Source: Streptomyces sp. TLI_235 (GTDB lineage Bacteria; Actinomycetota; Actinomycetes; Streptomycetales; Streptomycetaceae). Taken from it: a stretch of DNA of 64,000 nt. This document shows positions 50,642 to 59,704 of the stretch, in pieces. The position numbers and the translations under genes are program-made. The stretch spans positions 2,914,001 to 2,978,000 of the forward strand of contig NSGV01000001.1 of the NCBI GenBank assembly GCA_002300355.1, given 5' to 3'. Every line of letters begins with the position of its first letter. Positions within the stretch are counted from its first letter, which is position 1. The notes under the pieces were generated by a model. That model did no database searches. It was not told the DNA's origin and saw only the letters and a list, made by a program, of their open reading frames with translations.

Positions 50642-51666
50642 GCACCCCGACCGACGCCGACCGTCAGAAGATGCTGCTCGACCCGGGCTTCGAGCTGACG
50701 CTGCGCCCGATGCGGTACCCGTCGTTCTACGACCGCTACCGGGACGCGATCAAGAACACCTGGACGGTCGAGGAGGTGGACCTGCACTCCGACGTCGCCG
50801 ACCTCGCCAAGCTCAGCGAGGGCGAGCGGCACATGATCGGCCGGCTGGTCGCCTTCTTCGCGACCGGTGACTCGATCGTCGCCAACAACGTGGTGCTGAG
50901 CCTCTACAAGCACATCAACTCCCCCGAGGCCCGGCTCTACCTGTCCCGGCAGCTGTTCGAGGAGGCCGTGCACGTCCAGTTCTACCTGACGCTGCTCGAC
51001 ACCTACCTGCCCGACCCGGACGACCGCGCGGCGGCCTTCGCGGCGGTGGAGAACATCCCCTCCATCCACCAGAAGGCGCAGTTCTGCTTCAAGTACATGA
51101 ACGCCGTCGACCACATCGACTCGCTGCAGACCAAGGCGGACCGCCGTGCGTTCCTGCTGAACCTGATCTGCTTCGCAGCCTGCGTCGAGGGCCTGTTCTT
51201 CTACGGCGCCTTCGCGTACGTGTACTGGTTCCGCAGCCGCGGCCTGCTGCACGGCCTGGCGACCGGCACCAACTGGGTGTTCCGCGACGAGTCCATGCAC
51301 ATGGACTTCGCCATGTCGGTGGTCGACACCGTCCGCGACGAGGAGCCCGACCTCTTCGACGACGAGATGGCCAAGCAGGTCACCGAGATGCTGGAGGAGG
51401 CCGTCGAGGCCGAGCTCCAGTTCGCCCAGGACCTGTGCGGCGACGGCCTGCCCGGCATGAACACCGCGTCGATGCGCCAGTACCTGGAGGCCGTCGCCGA
51501 CCAGCGCCTGGCCCGCCTCGGCATGCCGATCCGCTACGGGTCCACCAACCCGTTCGGTTTCATGGAGCTGCAGAACGTCCAGGAGCTGACCAACTTCTTC
51601 GAGCGCCGGGTCTCCGCGTACCAGGTCGCCGTCGAGGGCTCGGTCTCCTTCGACGACGACTTCTAG
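50638..51666 (+). CDS. nrdB: Class I ribonucleotide reductase, small (radical) subunit
   Basis: A 342-residue R2 protein. The ligands of the dinuclear iron site appear as Asp in FFATGDSIVANN, Glu and His in QLFEEAVHVQFY, and Glu/His in RDESMHMDF. The tyrosine four residues after that first ligand His (HVQFY) occupies the position of the stable tyrosyl radical, so this is a normal Tyr-radical R2. The C-terminal peptide SFDDDF would bind the large subunit. The GTG start overlaps the nrdA stop (GTGA). A 19-bp perfect hairpin follows. A regulator gene such as nrdS does not follow here. Confidence 0.96.
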   Translation: MSTPTDADRQKMLLDPGFELTLRPMRYPSFYDRYRDAIKNTWTVEEVDLHSDVADLAKLSEGERHMIGRLVAFFATGDSIVANNVVLSLYKHINSPEARLYLSRQLFEEAVHVQFYLTLLDTYLPDPDDRAAAFAAVENIPSIHQKAQFCFKYMNAVDHIDSLQTKADRRAFLLNLICFAACVEGLFFYGAFAYVYWFRSRGLLHGLATGTNWVFRDESMHMDFAMSVVDTVRDEEPDLFDDEMAKQVTEMLEEAVEAELQFAQDLCGDGLPGMNTASMRQYLEAVADQRLARLGMPIRYGSTNPFGFMELQNVQELTNFFERRVSAYQVAVEGSVSFDDDF

Positions 51667-51691
51667 GCCTCCCTCCAAGCCGCCGAGAACG

Positions 51692-51733
51692 GCCGAAGGG
51701 CCGCACCCGGGTCTCCGGGTGCGGCCCTTCGGC
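51692..51733. terminator. Bidirectional terminator between nrdB and def
   Basis: A perfect 19-bp stem (arms 51692-51710 and 51715-51733) with loop gtct, extended by gaac/gttc across one bulge. It separates the convergent nrdB and def genes. Confidence 0.93.
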
Positions 51734-51753
51734 GTTCGGCCGCCGACCTGCCG

Positions 51754-52374
51754 TCAGTCGTTCGACACCGTCGCGTACTTGGGCGTGCCCTCGGCCATCT
51801 GCCGCAGGGCGTCCTTGCGGTCGCGCTTGGAGAGCCGGTCGATGTACAGGTAGCCGTACAGGTGGTCGGTCTCGTGCTGCAGGCAGCGGGCGAAGAAACC
51901 GGTGCCCTCGACCCGGACCGGGTTGCCGTCCTTGTCCTGGCCGGTCACCGCGGCGTAGTCGGGGCGGGCCAGCTCCATGTACGCGGTCGGCACGGAGAGG
52001 CAGCCCTCCGGCGAGTCGTCCAGCGCCCGCCGGCCGGCCGGGAGCTCCTCCAGCACCGGGTTGACGACGTGCCCGACGTGCCGCACACCCTCGTCGTCCG
52101 GGCAGTCGTAGACGAAGACCTTGAGGTCGACGCCGATCTGGTTCGCGGCCAGGCCGACCCCCTCGGCGGCGTACATCGAGACGAACATGTCGTCGATGAG
52201 CGCGGAGAGTTCACCGTCGAAGGAGGTCACGGTGGCGACCTCGCGGTGCAGCACCGGGTTGCCGAACACGGTGATCGGGCGGGCGGTGCCCTTCGAGACG
52301 TCGGGCAGCTCGCCGACGATCTTCTGCGGCGTCTCGTCCTGCTCGGGGTGCTCGTGCTCGTGCTCGTCGGCCAT
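51754..52374 (-). CDS. def: Peptide deformylase
   Basis: A 206-residue metalloenzyme that removes the formyl group from nascent proteins. The three signature motifs are [11 protein letters not shown], the metal-Cys motif EGCLSV and QHETDHLYG with the HExxH zinc/iron ligands. The acidic, His-rich N-terminal extension ([13 protein letters not shown]) of about 30 residues is not part of the catalytic fold. In S. coelicolor more than one def gene exists, so this may not be the only copy. It is convergent with nrdB. Confidence 0.96.
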   Translation of the reverse strand: MADEHEHEHPEQDETPQKIVGELPDVSKGTARPITVFGNPVLHREVATVTSFDGELSALIDDMFVSMYAAEGVGLAANQIGVDLKVFVYDCPDDEGVRHVGHVVNPVLEELPAGRRALDDSPEGCLSVPTAYMELARPDYAAVTGQDKDGNPVRVEGTGFFARCLQHETDHLYGYLYIDRLSKRDRKDALRQMAEGTPKYATVSND

Positions 52375-52452
52375 CGCTGGTTTCCGCTCCGTGGTTCCGT
52401 CCAGGTGTACCGCTCAAGGGTACGGCCCCGGCCTCCGGCGAGGTCCGCTCAG

Positions 52453-52560
52453 CCGCCCCGAGCCGAAGGGCCCGCCGGTGCCGAAAAGGAGAAGCGCGGG
52501 AGTGACCCCGCCCCGAGCCGAAGGGCCCGCCGGTGCCGAAAGGGAGAAGCGCGGGAGCGA
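52453..52560. repeat. 53-bp direct repeat upstream of def
   Basis: Copies at 52453-52505 and 52508-52560 (period 55 bp) differ at two positions. They lie in the space between the def start and the TPR gene end. The unit begins ccgccccgagccgaaggg. Confidence 0.88.
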
Positions 52561-52646
52561 AGCGACGGAGCGCCGACCGTCGGCACCGGGTCAGGAGGGC
52601 CCGGAGGCGAGCGGGCGACAACACAGCGAGCGGGCGACAGAGCGGC

Positions 52647-53636
52647 TCAGCAGACCTCTTCGAGGTCCCGGTAGGCCCGGGTGGCGGGGGAGGCGGCCAC
52701 CCAGCGGTCGAGCAGGGTGCGCACCAGGGAGGCGGGCGCGGCGATGCCGCACTCGCGCTCGGCGAGCCAGGAGGTGCCCGCGCTGCCCTGGCTGAGGTGG
52801 CTGAGGTGGCCGGGGTGCGTGGGGTCGCCGTCGTCGTGCGGGTCGTGGTGCGCGGTGTGGCCGTCGTCGATCGCCATCCGGCTCTCCGAGCAGGCCCGAC
52901 AGAGCAGCCGCACCGAGCTCGTCCAGTCCTCGGCGGCGTACCCGGCGTCGGCGACCATGCGCTCCAGGGCGTCCCGGTCGCCCGCGGTGGCGGCCTGCAG
53001 CAGCACCACGAAGGTCGGTACCGGCGAGGGCGCCCACAGCTCGATTTCGTCGAAGACGGGGTAGGCGACGCCGTCGGCGACCCGCTCGCCGTGCGGGGCG
53101 CCGTCGTGCAGCACGACCTCGCCCCAGCGACGGCCGGAGGACGGCAGCGGGATGGACAGCACCTCGATCCGGGCCGGGTCGAGCCGGCGGCCCCAGACCA
53201 CCTCGGACTCGCCGTCCGGGGAGAGCCGCACCGGGGTGGTGCCGAGGTCGAGGTCGACGGGCCCGTCGGATGGTGCACCGGGCCCGCCGGGGAGTCTCAG
53301 CCCGTACGCCTGCCAGGCCCGGCGGGCGAGCGGCCAGTCCTGCAGGGCGGTGGCGGTGATGCCGAGGTTCCACCAGTCGGGCGCGCCGGTCTCGCGGTCG
53401 AGCAGGGCGACGGCGCGCAGCCCGGCGGTGCGGGCCTGCTCCCAGTCGCGGCGGAACTTGTGCAGGAGGGCGAGGTTGAACCAGGAGTCGGAGAGCCAGG
53501 GCTCCAGGTCGGCGGCCATGACCAGCAGCGCGCCGGCGTCCTCGAAGCGGCCGTCGCCGATGAGCGTGAAGGCACGGTCGGTCGTCTGCCGCCAGGTGGC
53601 CGACGGCCGGTGCCGTGCGCGGTGGAAGATCCTCAC
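52647..53636 (-). CDS. TPR-repeat protein
   Basis: A 329-residue soluble protein. Residues about 15-100 are TPR-like helices (WRQTTDRAFTLIGDGRFEDA, DSWFNLALLHKFRRDWEQAR, DWWNLGITATALQDWPLARR). The middle is a beta-rich region (VRLSPDGESEVVWGRRLDPA) and the C-terminal half contains CRACSES, an acidic, His-rich stretch (DDGHTAHHDPHDDGDPTHPG) and ERECGIAAP. No enzyme motif was found. It resembles hypothetical streptomycete proteins of this locus; the role is unknown. The GTG at 53636 is chosen because upstream sequence lacks structure. Confidence 0.8.
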   Translation of the reverse strand: MRIFHRARHRPSATWRQTTDRAFTLIGDGRFEDAGALLVMAADLEPWLSDSWFNLALLHKFRRDWEQARTAGLRAVALLDRETGAPDWWNLGITATALQDWPLARRAWQAYGLRLPGGPGAPSDGPVDLDLGTTPVRLSPDGESEVVWGRRLDPARIEVLSIPLPSSGRRWGEVVLHDGAPHGERVADGVAYPVFDEIELWAPSPVPTFVVLLQAATAGDRDALERMVADAGYAAEDWTSSVRLLCRACSESRMAIDDGHTAHHDPHDDGDPTHPGHLSHLSQGSAGTSWLAERECGIAAPASLVRTLLDRWVAASPATRAYRDLEEVC

Positions 53637-53799
53637 GTTCCGTCCCTGCCGTTGTCGTCCGCCAGTTCTCAGCACCTGCTCCGAGGCCGGCTGCTGCAAC
53701 GGGAACGATCCGGTGTGCCGGGTGGCCCCGCATCCGGTGTTCCACGCTACGACCGCATCCAACCACGCCTTCGGCGGCCCGCGCTCCCCGCGCAGCGGT

Positions 53800-55152
53800 T
53801 CAGGCCGGTTCGCGGCCCTGGGCGCCCACTCTGGCCAACGCGTCGACCACGGCGGGGTCGTACACGCGGCCGCGCTCCAGGCGCAGCCGTTCCAGGGCGG
53901 CGAGGCCCGCGGTGGCCTCGGACAGGCCGCGGCCGCGGGCCTCGGTGCGCAGGTCGTCGTGGGCGTTGGCGACCCGGATGATGCGGGCGGCGAGCGGCAG
54001 GGTGCGGTCGGCGGCCCCGCCCGGCAGCCGGCAGGGGTCGGCGAGCCGGGCGACCTGCTCGCCGACCCGGCGGGGGACGCCGGTGCGGCGGATGACCTCG
54101 CTGCCGAGGCGGGCGATCCGCTGCTGTTCGGTGGCGGGCAGCAGGGCGGTGGCGCCGCCGGGGACGGGTTCGACGAGGGAGAGCTGGCCGATGTCGTGCA
54201 TCAGGGCGGCGTACTCCAGAAGGGCGAGGTCCCGGGTCCCGAGCCCGAGTTCGCGCCCCAGCGCGCACGCCGTGTCGGCGACCCGGCGCGCATGCCCCGG
54301 TGGGGTGTAGCCGGCGACCTCGGTGGCCCGGGCGAGCGCCTCGATGGTCTGGCCGGTGGTGGCGCGGATCTCCGCGGCCCGCCGGAAGGAGGCCTGGGCG
54401 AGCAGCAGCGGGGTGCAGAAGAGCGGCAGCGCCCACAGGCCGACCTCGCCGGCCAGCAGGCTGACCAACATGCCGGTGGCGACGATGGCCGAGCCGATGC
54501 CGAGCAGGGAGCGCAGCTCGTCCTCCAGGGCGGCGGCGAACCGCAGTCCGGCCCGGGCCCGGTGCAGGACGGCGGCGAGGACGGCGTCGCAGAGCGCGGT
54601 CAGGGCCGCGACGCCGGTCAGCAGGGCGCCGTAGGCCGGTCCGGAGAACGGGTCGCGGTCGAGCAGGCCGCTGCTGTACACGGGCTGGAAGAGCAGGGCG
54701 GCGAAGGCCGTGGTGAGGAGCCGCCGGGCGGCGGTGTCGGCCCGGACCGTGTCGACCAGCGCGGTGTCGGTGCGGCCGGATTCGGTACGGCCGGATTCGG
54801 TGCGGCGGGCTCGGGCGGCAGGTAGCGCGAGCGGGAGCAGCCCGGCGAGGGTGCCGAGGCCGGTGACGGCGACGACCTGCAGAATGCCGTGGCCGGTGGG
54901 GGTGGAGTGGAGCGGTCCGAGCAGGGCGTAGGCGAGTGCGACGGCGCTGCCGAGCGGGGCCTGCTCGCGGTCGCCGGGGAGCGGGATCCGGGCCCGTTCG
55001 CCGCCCGCGACGACGGCGCCGAAGGCGAGTGCGACCTTCGGCTGGGTGAGGCCGTGCAGGGCGAGGTGCAGCAGGGCGGCGGCGAGGAGCAGGGCGGCGG
55101 CGGCGTGGACGGCGGACGGCCGGAGGAGGGGGCCGTGCCGGCGGGGTCTCAC
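53800..55152 (-). CDS. Membrane protein with degenerate HD-GYP domain
   Basis: A 450-residue protein. The N-terminal half has about six to seven membrane segments (AAALLLAAALLHLALHGL onward); the C-terminal half (about 250-440) is an HD-type phosphohydrolase domain with HARRVADTACALGRELGL and the HD pair in YAALMHDIGQLSLVEP. The HHExxDGxGYP motif of true c-di-GMP phosphodiesterases is replaced by ARLADPCRLPGG, so activity is doubtful. It overlaps the upstream HD-GYP gene by 4 bases (GTGA), and may regulate it or form a complex. A duplicated TESGR stretch lies in a cytoplasmic loop. Confidence 0.87.
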   Translation of the reverse strand: MRPRRHGPLLRPSAVHAAAALLLAAALLHLALHGLTQPKVALAFGAVVAGGERARIPLPGDREQAPLGSAVALAYALLGPLHSTPTGHGILQVVAVTGLGTLAGLLPLALPAARARRTESGRTESGRTDTALVDTVRADTAARRLLTTAFAALLFQPVYSSGLLDRDPFSGPAYGALLTGVAALTALCDAVLAAVLHRARAGLRFAAALEDELRSLLGIGSAIVATGMLVSLLAGEVGLWALPLFCTPLLLAQASFRRAAEIRATTGQTIEALARATEVAGYTPPGHARRVADTACALGRELGLGTRDLALLEYAALMHDIGQLSLVEPVPGGATALLPATEQQRIARLGSEVIRRTGVPRRVGEQVARLADPCRLPGGAADRTLPLAARIIRVANAHDDLRTEARGRGLSEATAGLAALERLRLERGRVYDPAVVDALARVGAQGREPA

Positions 55153-56711
55153 GGAGCGCCGCCGGCGCTGATCCGGCCGCCCGGCCCGGGCACCCGGCGA
55201 GCCGGCTCGGGGACGCCGAGCGGGATGTCGGGCACCTCGCCGTCCCAGCCGCCGGGCGGCGGCGGTTCGGGCTGCCAGCCGTGCCGGTCGACGGCGGAGA
55301 CAAGGGCGGTGACCATCGCCGGGTCGAACTGGCTGCCGGCGCAGCGCTGGAGTTCGGCGACGGCCTCGGCGACCGGGCGTCCGCGCCGGTAGGAGCGGGT
55401 GGAGGTCATCGAGTCGAAGGCGTCGGCGACGGAGATGATCCGGGCGAACTCGGGGATGCGGTCGCCGGCGAGGCCGGCCGGGTAGCCGCGGCCGTCGAGG
55501 CGTTCGTGGTGGTGCAGGATGCCTTCACGGGCCTCGCCGAGGAAGGCGAGGTCACGGACGAGTTCGTGGCCGAAGACGGGGTGGATCTCGACGGCGCGCC
55601 GCTCGGCCTCGGTGAGCGGGCCGTTGCGGCGGAGCAGTTCGGTGGCGACGCCGAGCTTGCCGACGTCGTGCAGGGTGCCGGCGAAGTGCAGGGTGCGGAT
55701 GCGCTCCTCGGCCATGCCGAGCTGGCGGGCCATCAGGACGGCGGCGCGGCCGACCCGTTCGCTGTGGCCGCGGGTGTAGGCGTCCTTGATCTCGACGGCC
55801 TGGACGAGGGCGCGGACGGTGGCCTGGTGGGCGTTGACCTCGCGGTGGCCCTGGGCGAACATCCAGGCGGAGATGGAGAGCGGCAGCAGGGCGAGGACGG
55901 CGGCGAACGCGCCGTACGGGCCCTGCCAGAGGACGGCGACCATCAGGCCACCGGCGCCCTGGACGAGGGCGGGCAGGACGACGGCACCGGCGGCCCGGGC
56001 GAGGTCGGCGGGGTGGGCGCCGCGGGCCGGGCGGGCGGTGTCCAGCTGCCGCATCACTCCGACCAGGGATGCGTTGACCAGGCAGAACACGGCGACGGCG
56101 GCCATCGCGCCGAGTGCGGCGGTCGGGAAGTGCGCACCCAGGAGCAGGTGCGGGCCGCCGAGCAGGCGGTAGACGGCGGCCGCGGCGAAGGCGGCGACGG
56201 CCAGTTGGGCGGCGTTCCAGAGCCGGCGCAGCCGGCGCGGTCTCGGGACGTGGGCGGTGAGCGCGCCGGGGACGGCGACCAGCGCGGCGGCGGCGGGCGG
56301 CAGCAGCAGGACGCCGGCGAAGAGCACCGGGAAGAAGCCGCGGCCGGGCAGGGCCCGGGCGGCCTCGCGGGTCTCCCGGGGCGGGCGGCGCAGCAGGCGG
56401 CGGCCGAGCCGGGCGCAGGGGGTGGGGAGGCCGACGGCGAGCGATTCGGCGCAGGTGTGCAGGAAGGCGAGGAGGCCGAGGCGGGGCCAGTCGACCGGTC
56501 CGCCGAGCGGGCCGCGGACGCCGGTGGCGAGCGGGAGCAGGCAGCAGAGGGCTCCGGCCATGATGACGGCGGCGGCGTACCGGGCCGCGGCGCCGGTGAG
56601 GGTGCCCCCCTCGCTTTCGCTGGCGATGTCAGCCTCCCCCGCCGTGCCCGGCCCGTCCCGTTCCGCGAGCCAGTGAGGAGAATAGGCCCCGGTTCGCGGG
56701 ACAGGGCGCAC
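55149..56711 (-). CDS. Membrane HD-GYP domain protein, probable c-di-GMP phosphodiesterase
   Basis: About 520 residues. Six or more membrane helices are followed by a complete HD-GYP domain: YTRGHSERVGRAAVLMARQL, AGTLHDVGKLGV (HD) and HHHERLDGRGYPAGLAGDRI (GYP), then VADAFDSMTSTRSYR. This is the form that hydrolyses cyclic di-GMP, a key developmental signal in Streptomyces. Start is uncertain: GTG at 56711 is chosen; a TTG at 56771 is in frame, and neither has a good ribosome site. A C-terminal Pro-rich tail ends the protein. It is transcribed with the degenerate HD gene downstream. Confidence 0.9.
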   Translation of the reverse strand: MRPVPRTGAYSPHWLAERDGPGTAGEADIASESEGGTLTGAAARYAAAVIMAGALCCLLPLATGVRGPLGGPVDWPRLGLLAFLHTCAESLAVGLPTPCARLGRRLLRRPPRETREAARALPGRGFFPVLFAGVLLLPPAAAALVAVPGALTAHVPRPRRLRRLWNAAQLAVAAFAAAAVYRLLGGPHLLLGAHFPTAALGAMAAVAVFCLVNASLVGVMRQLDTARPARGAHPADLARAAGAVVLPALVQGAGGLMVAVLWQGPYGAFAAVLALLPLSISAWMFAQGHREVNAHQATVRALVQAVEIKDAYTRGHSERVGRAAVLMARQLGMAEERIRTLHFAGTLHDVGKLGVATELLRRNGPLTEAERRAVEIHPVFGHELVRDLAFLGEAREGILHHHERLDGRGYPAGLAGDRIPEFARIISVADAFDSMTSTRSYRRGRPVAEAVAELQRCAGSQFDPAMVTALVSAVDRHGWQPEPPPPGGWDGEVPDIPLGVPEPARRVPGPGGRISAGGAP

Positions 56712-56881
56712 GATCGCGCAATGACGCTGCCGACACCGCGTCAGCTCACCCGTACGAGTGAAACGATCCAATGGTGGGGACGACTTGAGGCCATGTCGCC
56801 CGGGGCGCGGCCGCGAGAGCGCTTCCCGAAGGCTTCCTTAAGAGAGGCCCAAGCCTCGCGCAGGGCCCTTGACCCGCGCAG

Positions 56882-56893
56882 TGGTCCAGTCCA
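56882..56893 (+). promoter_or_regulatory. DasR-like box upstream of the chitinase gene
   Basis: TGGTCCAGTCCA, about 150 bp before the chitinase start, resembles the TGGTCCAGACCT element of known Streptomyces chitinase promoters and is identical to the box at 21094-21105. Confidence 0.65.
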
Positions 56894-57039
56894 TTTTGGG
56901 GATGACCCCGTCCGGAAGGGGCCGGCCGCCGCGGTGGCCGCTGTGCTCCACGGCATCGTGCGCGGATGCCGCCCGTCCTGTGCCCGGCGCCGCCCGATAC
57001 CTCCCGGGCGGCGGTCCCCCCATGCCCCGGAGAGGTCCC

Positions 57040-58335
57040 ATGGAACGTGCCCAGCTCCACACCCCCACACCCGGTCGACACCGCCGCCGACGCGGTACCG
57101 TCGCCGCGGCCGCCCTCGCCGCGCTCGGTCTGGCCGCCGCCGGTGCGGCCGCCGCACTGAGCGGCGGCGACGCCCTGGCCTCCACGACCGCGGCGGCCGG
57201 CCTCGGCAGCAACTGGTACGCCTCGGCCCCGTACCTGATGCCGGAGGACAACTCGCCGCCGGACCCGGCCGCGGTGATGGACGCCACCGGCCAGAAGGCC
57301 TTCCAACTGGCCTTCATCCTCGACTCGGGCGGCTGCAACCCGGCCTGGGGCGGCACCTCCTCGATCGACACCGACACCACGATGCCCGCGGTGATCCAGA
57401 AGATCCGGGCGAAGGGCGGTGACGTCTCCGTCTCGGTCGGCGGCTACGGCGGCAACAAGCTCGGCCAGGGCTGCGGTACCCCGGAGGCGACCGCGGCCGG
57501 CTATCAGAAGGTCATCACCAAGTACCAGTTGAAGGCGATCGACTTCGACCTGGAGGAGCCGGAGTACGAGAACACGGCGGCGATCCACAACGAGATCGGC
57601 GCGGCGCGGATCCTCCAGAAGAACAACCCCGGCCTCTACATCTCGATCACCACCGCCGGCACCAACGCGGGCACCGGCTGGTTCGGGACGCAGATGCTGA
57701 ACGAGGCCAAGTCGCAGGGCTTCACGCCCAACAACTACTCGATCATGCCGTTCGACGGCGGCTTCAACGGCGCCGCCGCCCAGACGGACGCGCTGGTGAA
57801 GTTCAACAACATCCTGCAGACCACCTTCGGCTGGGACGAGGCGACCGCCTACGCCCACGAGGGCGTCTCGCTGATGAACGGCCGCACGGACGCCGCCGAG
57901 TACTTCCGGCAGGCCGACTTCCAGACGGTGCTGGACTTCGCGACCGCGCACAAACTGGCCCGCTACACCTACTGGTCCGTCAACCGGGACCGCCAGTGCG
58001 CCGGCACGGTCGACCCGGGCCTGTCCGGTTCGTGCTCCAGCGTGGCCCAGAACGACTGGGACTTCACCAAGTTCACGGTGAAGTTCGCCGGGGCGACCCC
58101 GCCCACCACCCCGCCGACCAGCACCCCGCCGACCAGCACCCCGCCGACCAGTTCCTCGCCGACCGCACCGGGCGGCACGTGCACGGACCCGGCGTGGAGC
58201 GCCACGACCACGTACGTCGCGAACAACAAGGTCTCGTACCAGGGCCACAAGTACCACGCCAAGTGGTGGACCCTGAACGAGGTGCCGACCGCCAGCGGCC
58301 AGTGGGGCGTCTGGGCCGACGACGGCCCGTGCTGA
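57040..58335 (+). CDS. Secreted GH18 chitinase with C-terminal chitin-binding module
   Basis: A 431-residue exported enzyme. The signal (GTVAAAALAALGLAAAGAAA) precedes a GH18 barrel (about 50-345). The catalytic motif is KAIDFDLEEPEYE: the DxDxE core and acid Glu remain, but the first Asp of the usual DxxDxDxE is Lys. SVSVGGYGG is the substrate-strand motif. A PPT/S repeat linker leads to a CBM5/12-type module (WSATTTYVANNKVSYQGHKY, AKWWTLNEVP). It should attack chitin outside the cell, giving products taken up by Das. ATG at 57040 follows ggagaggtccc. A DasR-like box lies upstream. Confidence 0.92.
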   Translation: MERAQLHTPTPGRHRRRRGTVAAAALAALGLAAAGAAAALSGGDALASTTAAAGLGSNWYASAPYLMPEDNSPPDPAAVMDATGQKAFQLAFILDSGGCNPAWGGTSSIDTDTTMPAVIQKIRAKGGDVSVSVGGYGGNKLGQGCGTPEATAAGYQKVITKYQLKAIDFDLEEPEYENTAAIHNEIGAARILQKNNPGLYISITTAGTNAGTGWFGTQMLNEAKSQGFTPNNYSIMPFDGGFNGAAAQTDALVKFNNILQTTFGWDEATAYAHEGVSLMNGRTDAAEYFRQADFQTVLDFATAHKLARYTYWSVNRDRQCAGTVDPGLSGSCSSVAQNDWDFTKFTVKFAGATPPTTPPTSTPPTSTPPTSSSPTAPGGTCTDPAWSATTTYVANNKVSYQGHKYHAKWWTLNEVPTASGQWGVWADDGPC

Positions 58336-58363
58336 CACCCGCCGCACCACCGCGGTGACGGAC

Positions 58364-58398
58364 GGGCCGGCCACCGGGGGTACCCCGGTGGCCGGCCC
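58364..58398. terminator. Bidirectional terminator between chitinase and rsrA
   Basis: A perfect 16-bp stem gggccggccaccgggg / ccccggtggccggccc with a 3-nt loop between the convergent genes. Confidence 0.9.
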
Positions 58399-58415
58399 CT
58401 GCCGCGTCCGGACTA

Positions 58416-58739
58416 CTACTCGGCGGTGACCGCCGCGGCGCCGTGCCCGGCCGCCGGCTCGGCCGACACCTGCGCGGCCCGCTGGCCGGCCCGGATGGAG
58501 TCGATCCTGGCGAGCACCTTGGTGCGCAGGTCGGCCGGGGTGTCGTCACAGCCGCAGGAACGCTTGATCAGCGCCTTGATGGCCTGCTCCAGCCCGTACT
58601 TCTCCAGGCAGGGCGAGCACTCCTCGAAGTGCACCCGCAGTTTGACGCAGTCACCCTCGGCCATCTCGTTGTCGAGGAATTCGTAGAGGTGGTCGAGCAC
58701 CTCGCCGCACTCGGTGTCGTGCGGATCGCCGCAGCTCAT
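58416..58739 (-). CDS. rsrA: Zinc anti-sigma factor RsrA
   Basis: A 107-residue ZAS-family redox switch. The key residues are present: Cys near 11 ([10 protein letters not shown]), and the HxxxCxxC motif HFEECSPC at about 37-44. In the reduced, zinc-bound form it holds SigR; disulfide stress forms a Cys bridge and frees it. Further cysteines in RSCGCDD are also seen in Streptomyces RsrA. The start overlaps the sigR stop by 4 bases (ATGA), ensuring coupled synthesis. Confidence 0.97.
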   Translation of the reverse strand: MSCGDPHDTECGEVLDHLYEFLDNEMAEGDCVKLRVHFEECSPCLEKYGLEQAIKALIKRSCGCDDTPADLRTKVLARIDSIRAGQRAAQVSAEPAAGHGAAAVTAE

Positions 58740-59629
58740 GAGCCCGCGCCCTTCGCTTCCTGCCCTGCGCCGCTGCCCGCCGGGACGAGTCCGCGCTCAC
58801 GGGCGTAGTCCTCCAGCATGCCGCGCAACTGGCGGCGGCCACGGTGCAGGCGGGACATCACCGTACCGATGGGTGTACCCATGATGTCCGCGATCTCCTT
58901 GTAGGCAAAGCCCTCGACGTCCGCCAGATACACGGCGATCCGGAATTCCTCGGGGATCGCCTGCAGGGCGTCCTTGACGTCGCTGTCCGGCAGGTGGTCC
59001 AGCGCCTGGGCCTCCGCCGAGCGCAGGCCCGTCGACATGTGCGACTCGGCCCTGGCCAGCTGCCAGTCCTCGATCTCCTCGGCCGCGGTGCGCTGGGGCT
59101 CGCGCTGCTTCTTGCGGTACGAGTTGATGAACGTGTTGGTGAGGATGCGGTAGAGCCACGCCTTGAGGTTGGTGCCCTCACGGAACTGGTGGAACGACGC
59201 GTACGCCTTCGCGAACGCCTCCTGGAGCAGGTCCTCCGCGTCCGCCGGATTGCGGGTCATCCGCAGGGCGGCCGAGTACATCGGGTCGAGGAACGCCAGG
59301 GCGTCGCGCTCGAACCGCTCGCGGCGCGTGTCCTCGCTCTCGTCCGCGGACACCCGGAAGGTGTCCTCACCGATCGCCTCGGCCAGCTCGTCACCGGTGA
59401 GCGTCCTGCCCTCGGGCAGGCTCTCACCCGGCACGGCCTCGTCCTCGGTCCCGACGACCGGACCCACCTCCTCGGAGCTGCGGGGCCCGCCCACCGCGGG
59501 CTGACCCGAAATGGAGGATATCCGGCCCACCGGCTTCTCGCCCGCGACAATCCATTCCGACCAGTCGGGCACGAGGGCGCCGTGCGCCGCGCGCTCCTCC
59601 GGCCGCTCGGGGCACGCGATCGAACCCAT
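58736..59629 (-). CDS. sigR: Disulfide-stress ECF sigma factor SigR, with long isoform
   Basis: The full frame has 297 residues. Regions 2 ([40 protein letters not shown]) and 4 ([40 protein letters not shown]) are typical SigR. A GTG at 59467 after a gaggag run would start a shorter form beginning [12 protein letters not shown], leaving a 54-residue N-terminal extension in the long form. This matches the stable sigma-R and unstable, induced sigma-R' of S. coelicolor, whose extension is about 55 residues. A SigR-type promoter lies upstream of the long start. RsrA follows with a 4-base overlap. Confidence 0.96.
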   Translation of the reverse strand: MGSIACPERPEERAAHGALVPDWSEWIVAGEKPVGRISSISGQPAVGGPRSSEEVGPVVGTEDEAVPGESLPEGRTLTGDELAEAIGEDTFRVSADESEDTRRERFERDALAFLDPMYSAALRMTRNPADAEDLLQEAFAKAYASFHQFREGTNLKAWLYRILTNTFINSYRKKQREPQRTAAEEIEDWQLARAESHMSTGLRSAEAQALDHLPDSDVKDALQAIPEEFRIAVYLADVEGFAYKEIADIMGTPIGTVMSRLHRGRRQLRGMLEDYARERGLVPAGSGAGQEAKGAGS

Positions 59630-59669
59630 GGACGCTGCCTTTCACCGGGACTCTGCTGACGGTCCTCAC

Positions 59670-59696
59670 AACCGCGTGCCGCCGCCGCGCATTCCC
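59670..59696 (-). promoter_or_regulatory. SigR-dependent promoter of sigR (sigRp2-like)
   Basis: On the minus strand GGGAAT (59696-59691), 18 bases, then GTT (59672-59670): an exact match to the SigR consensus GGGAAT-N18-GTT, placed about 40 bp before the long-form start. It gives the positive feedback loop known for sigR. Confidence 0.9.
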
Positions 59697-59704
59697 GCGG
59701 GGGC

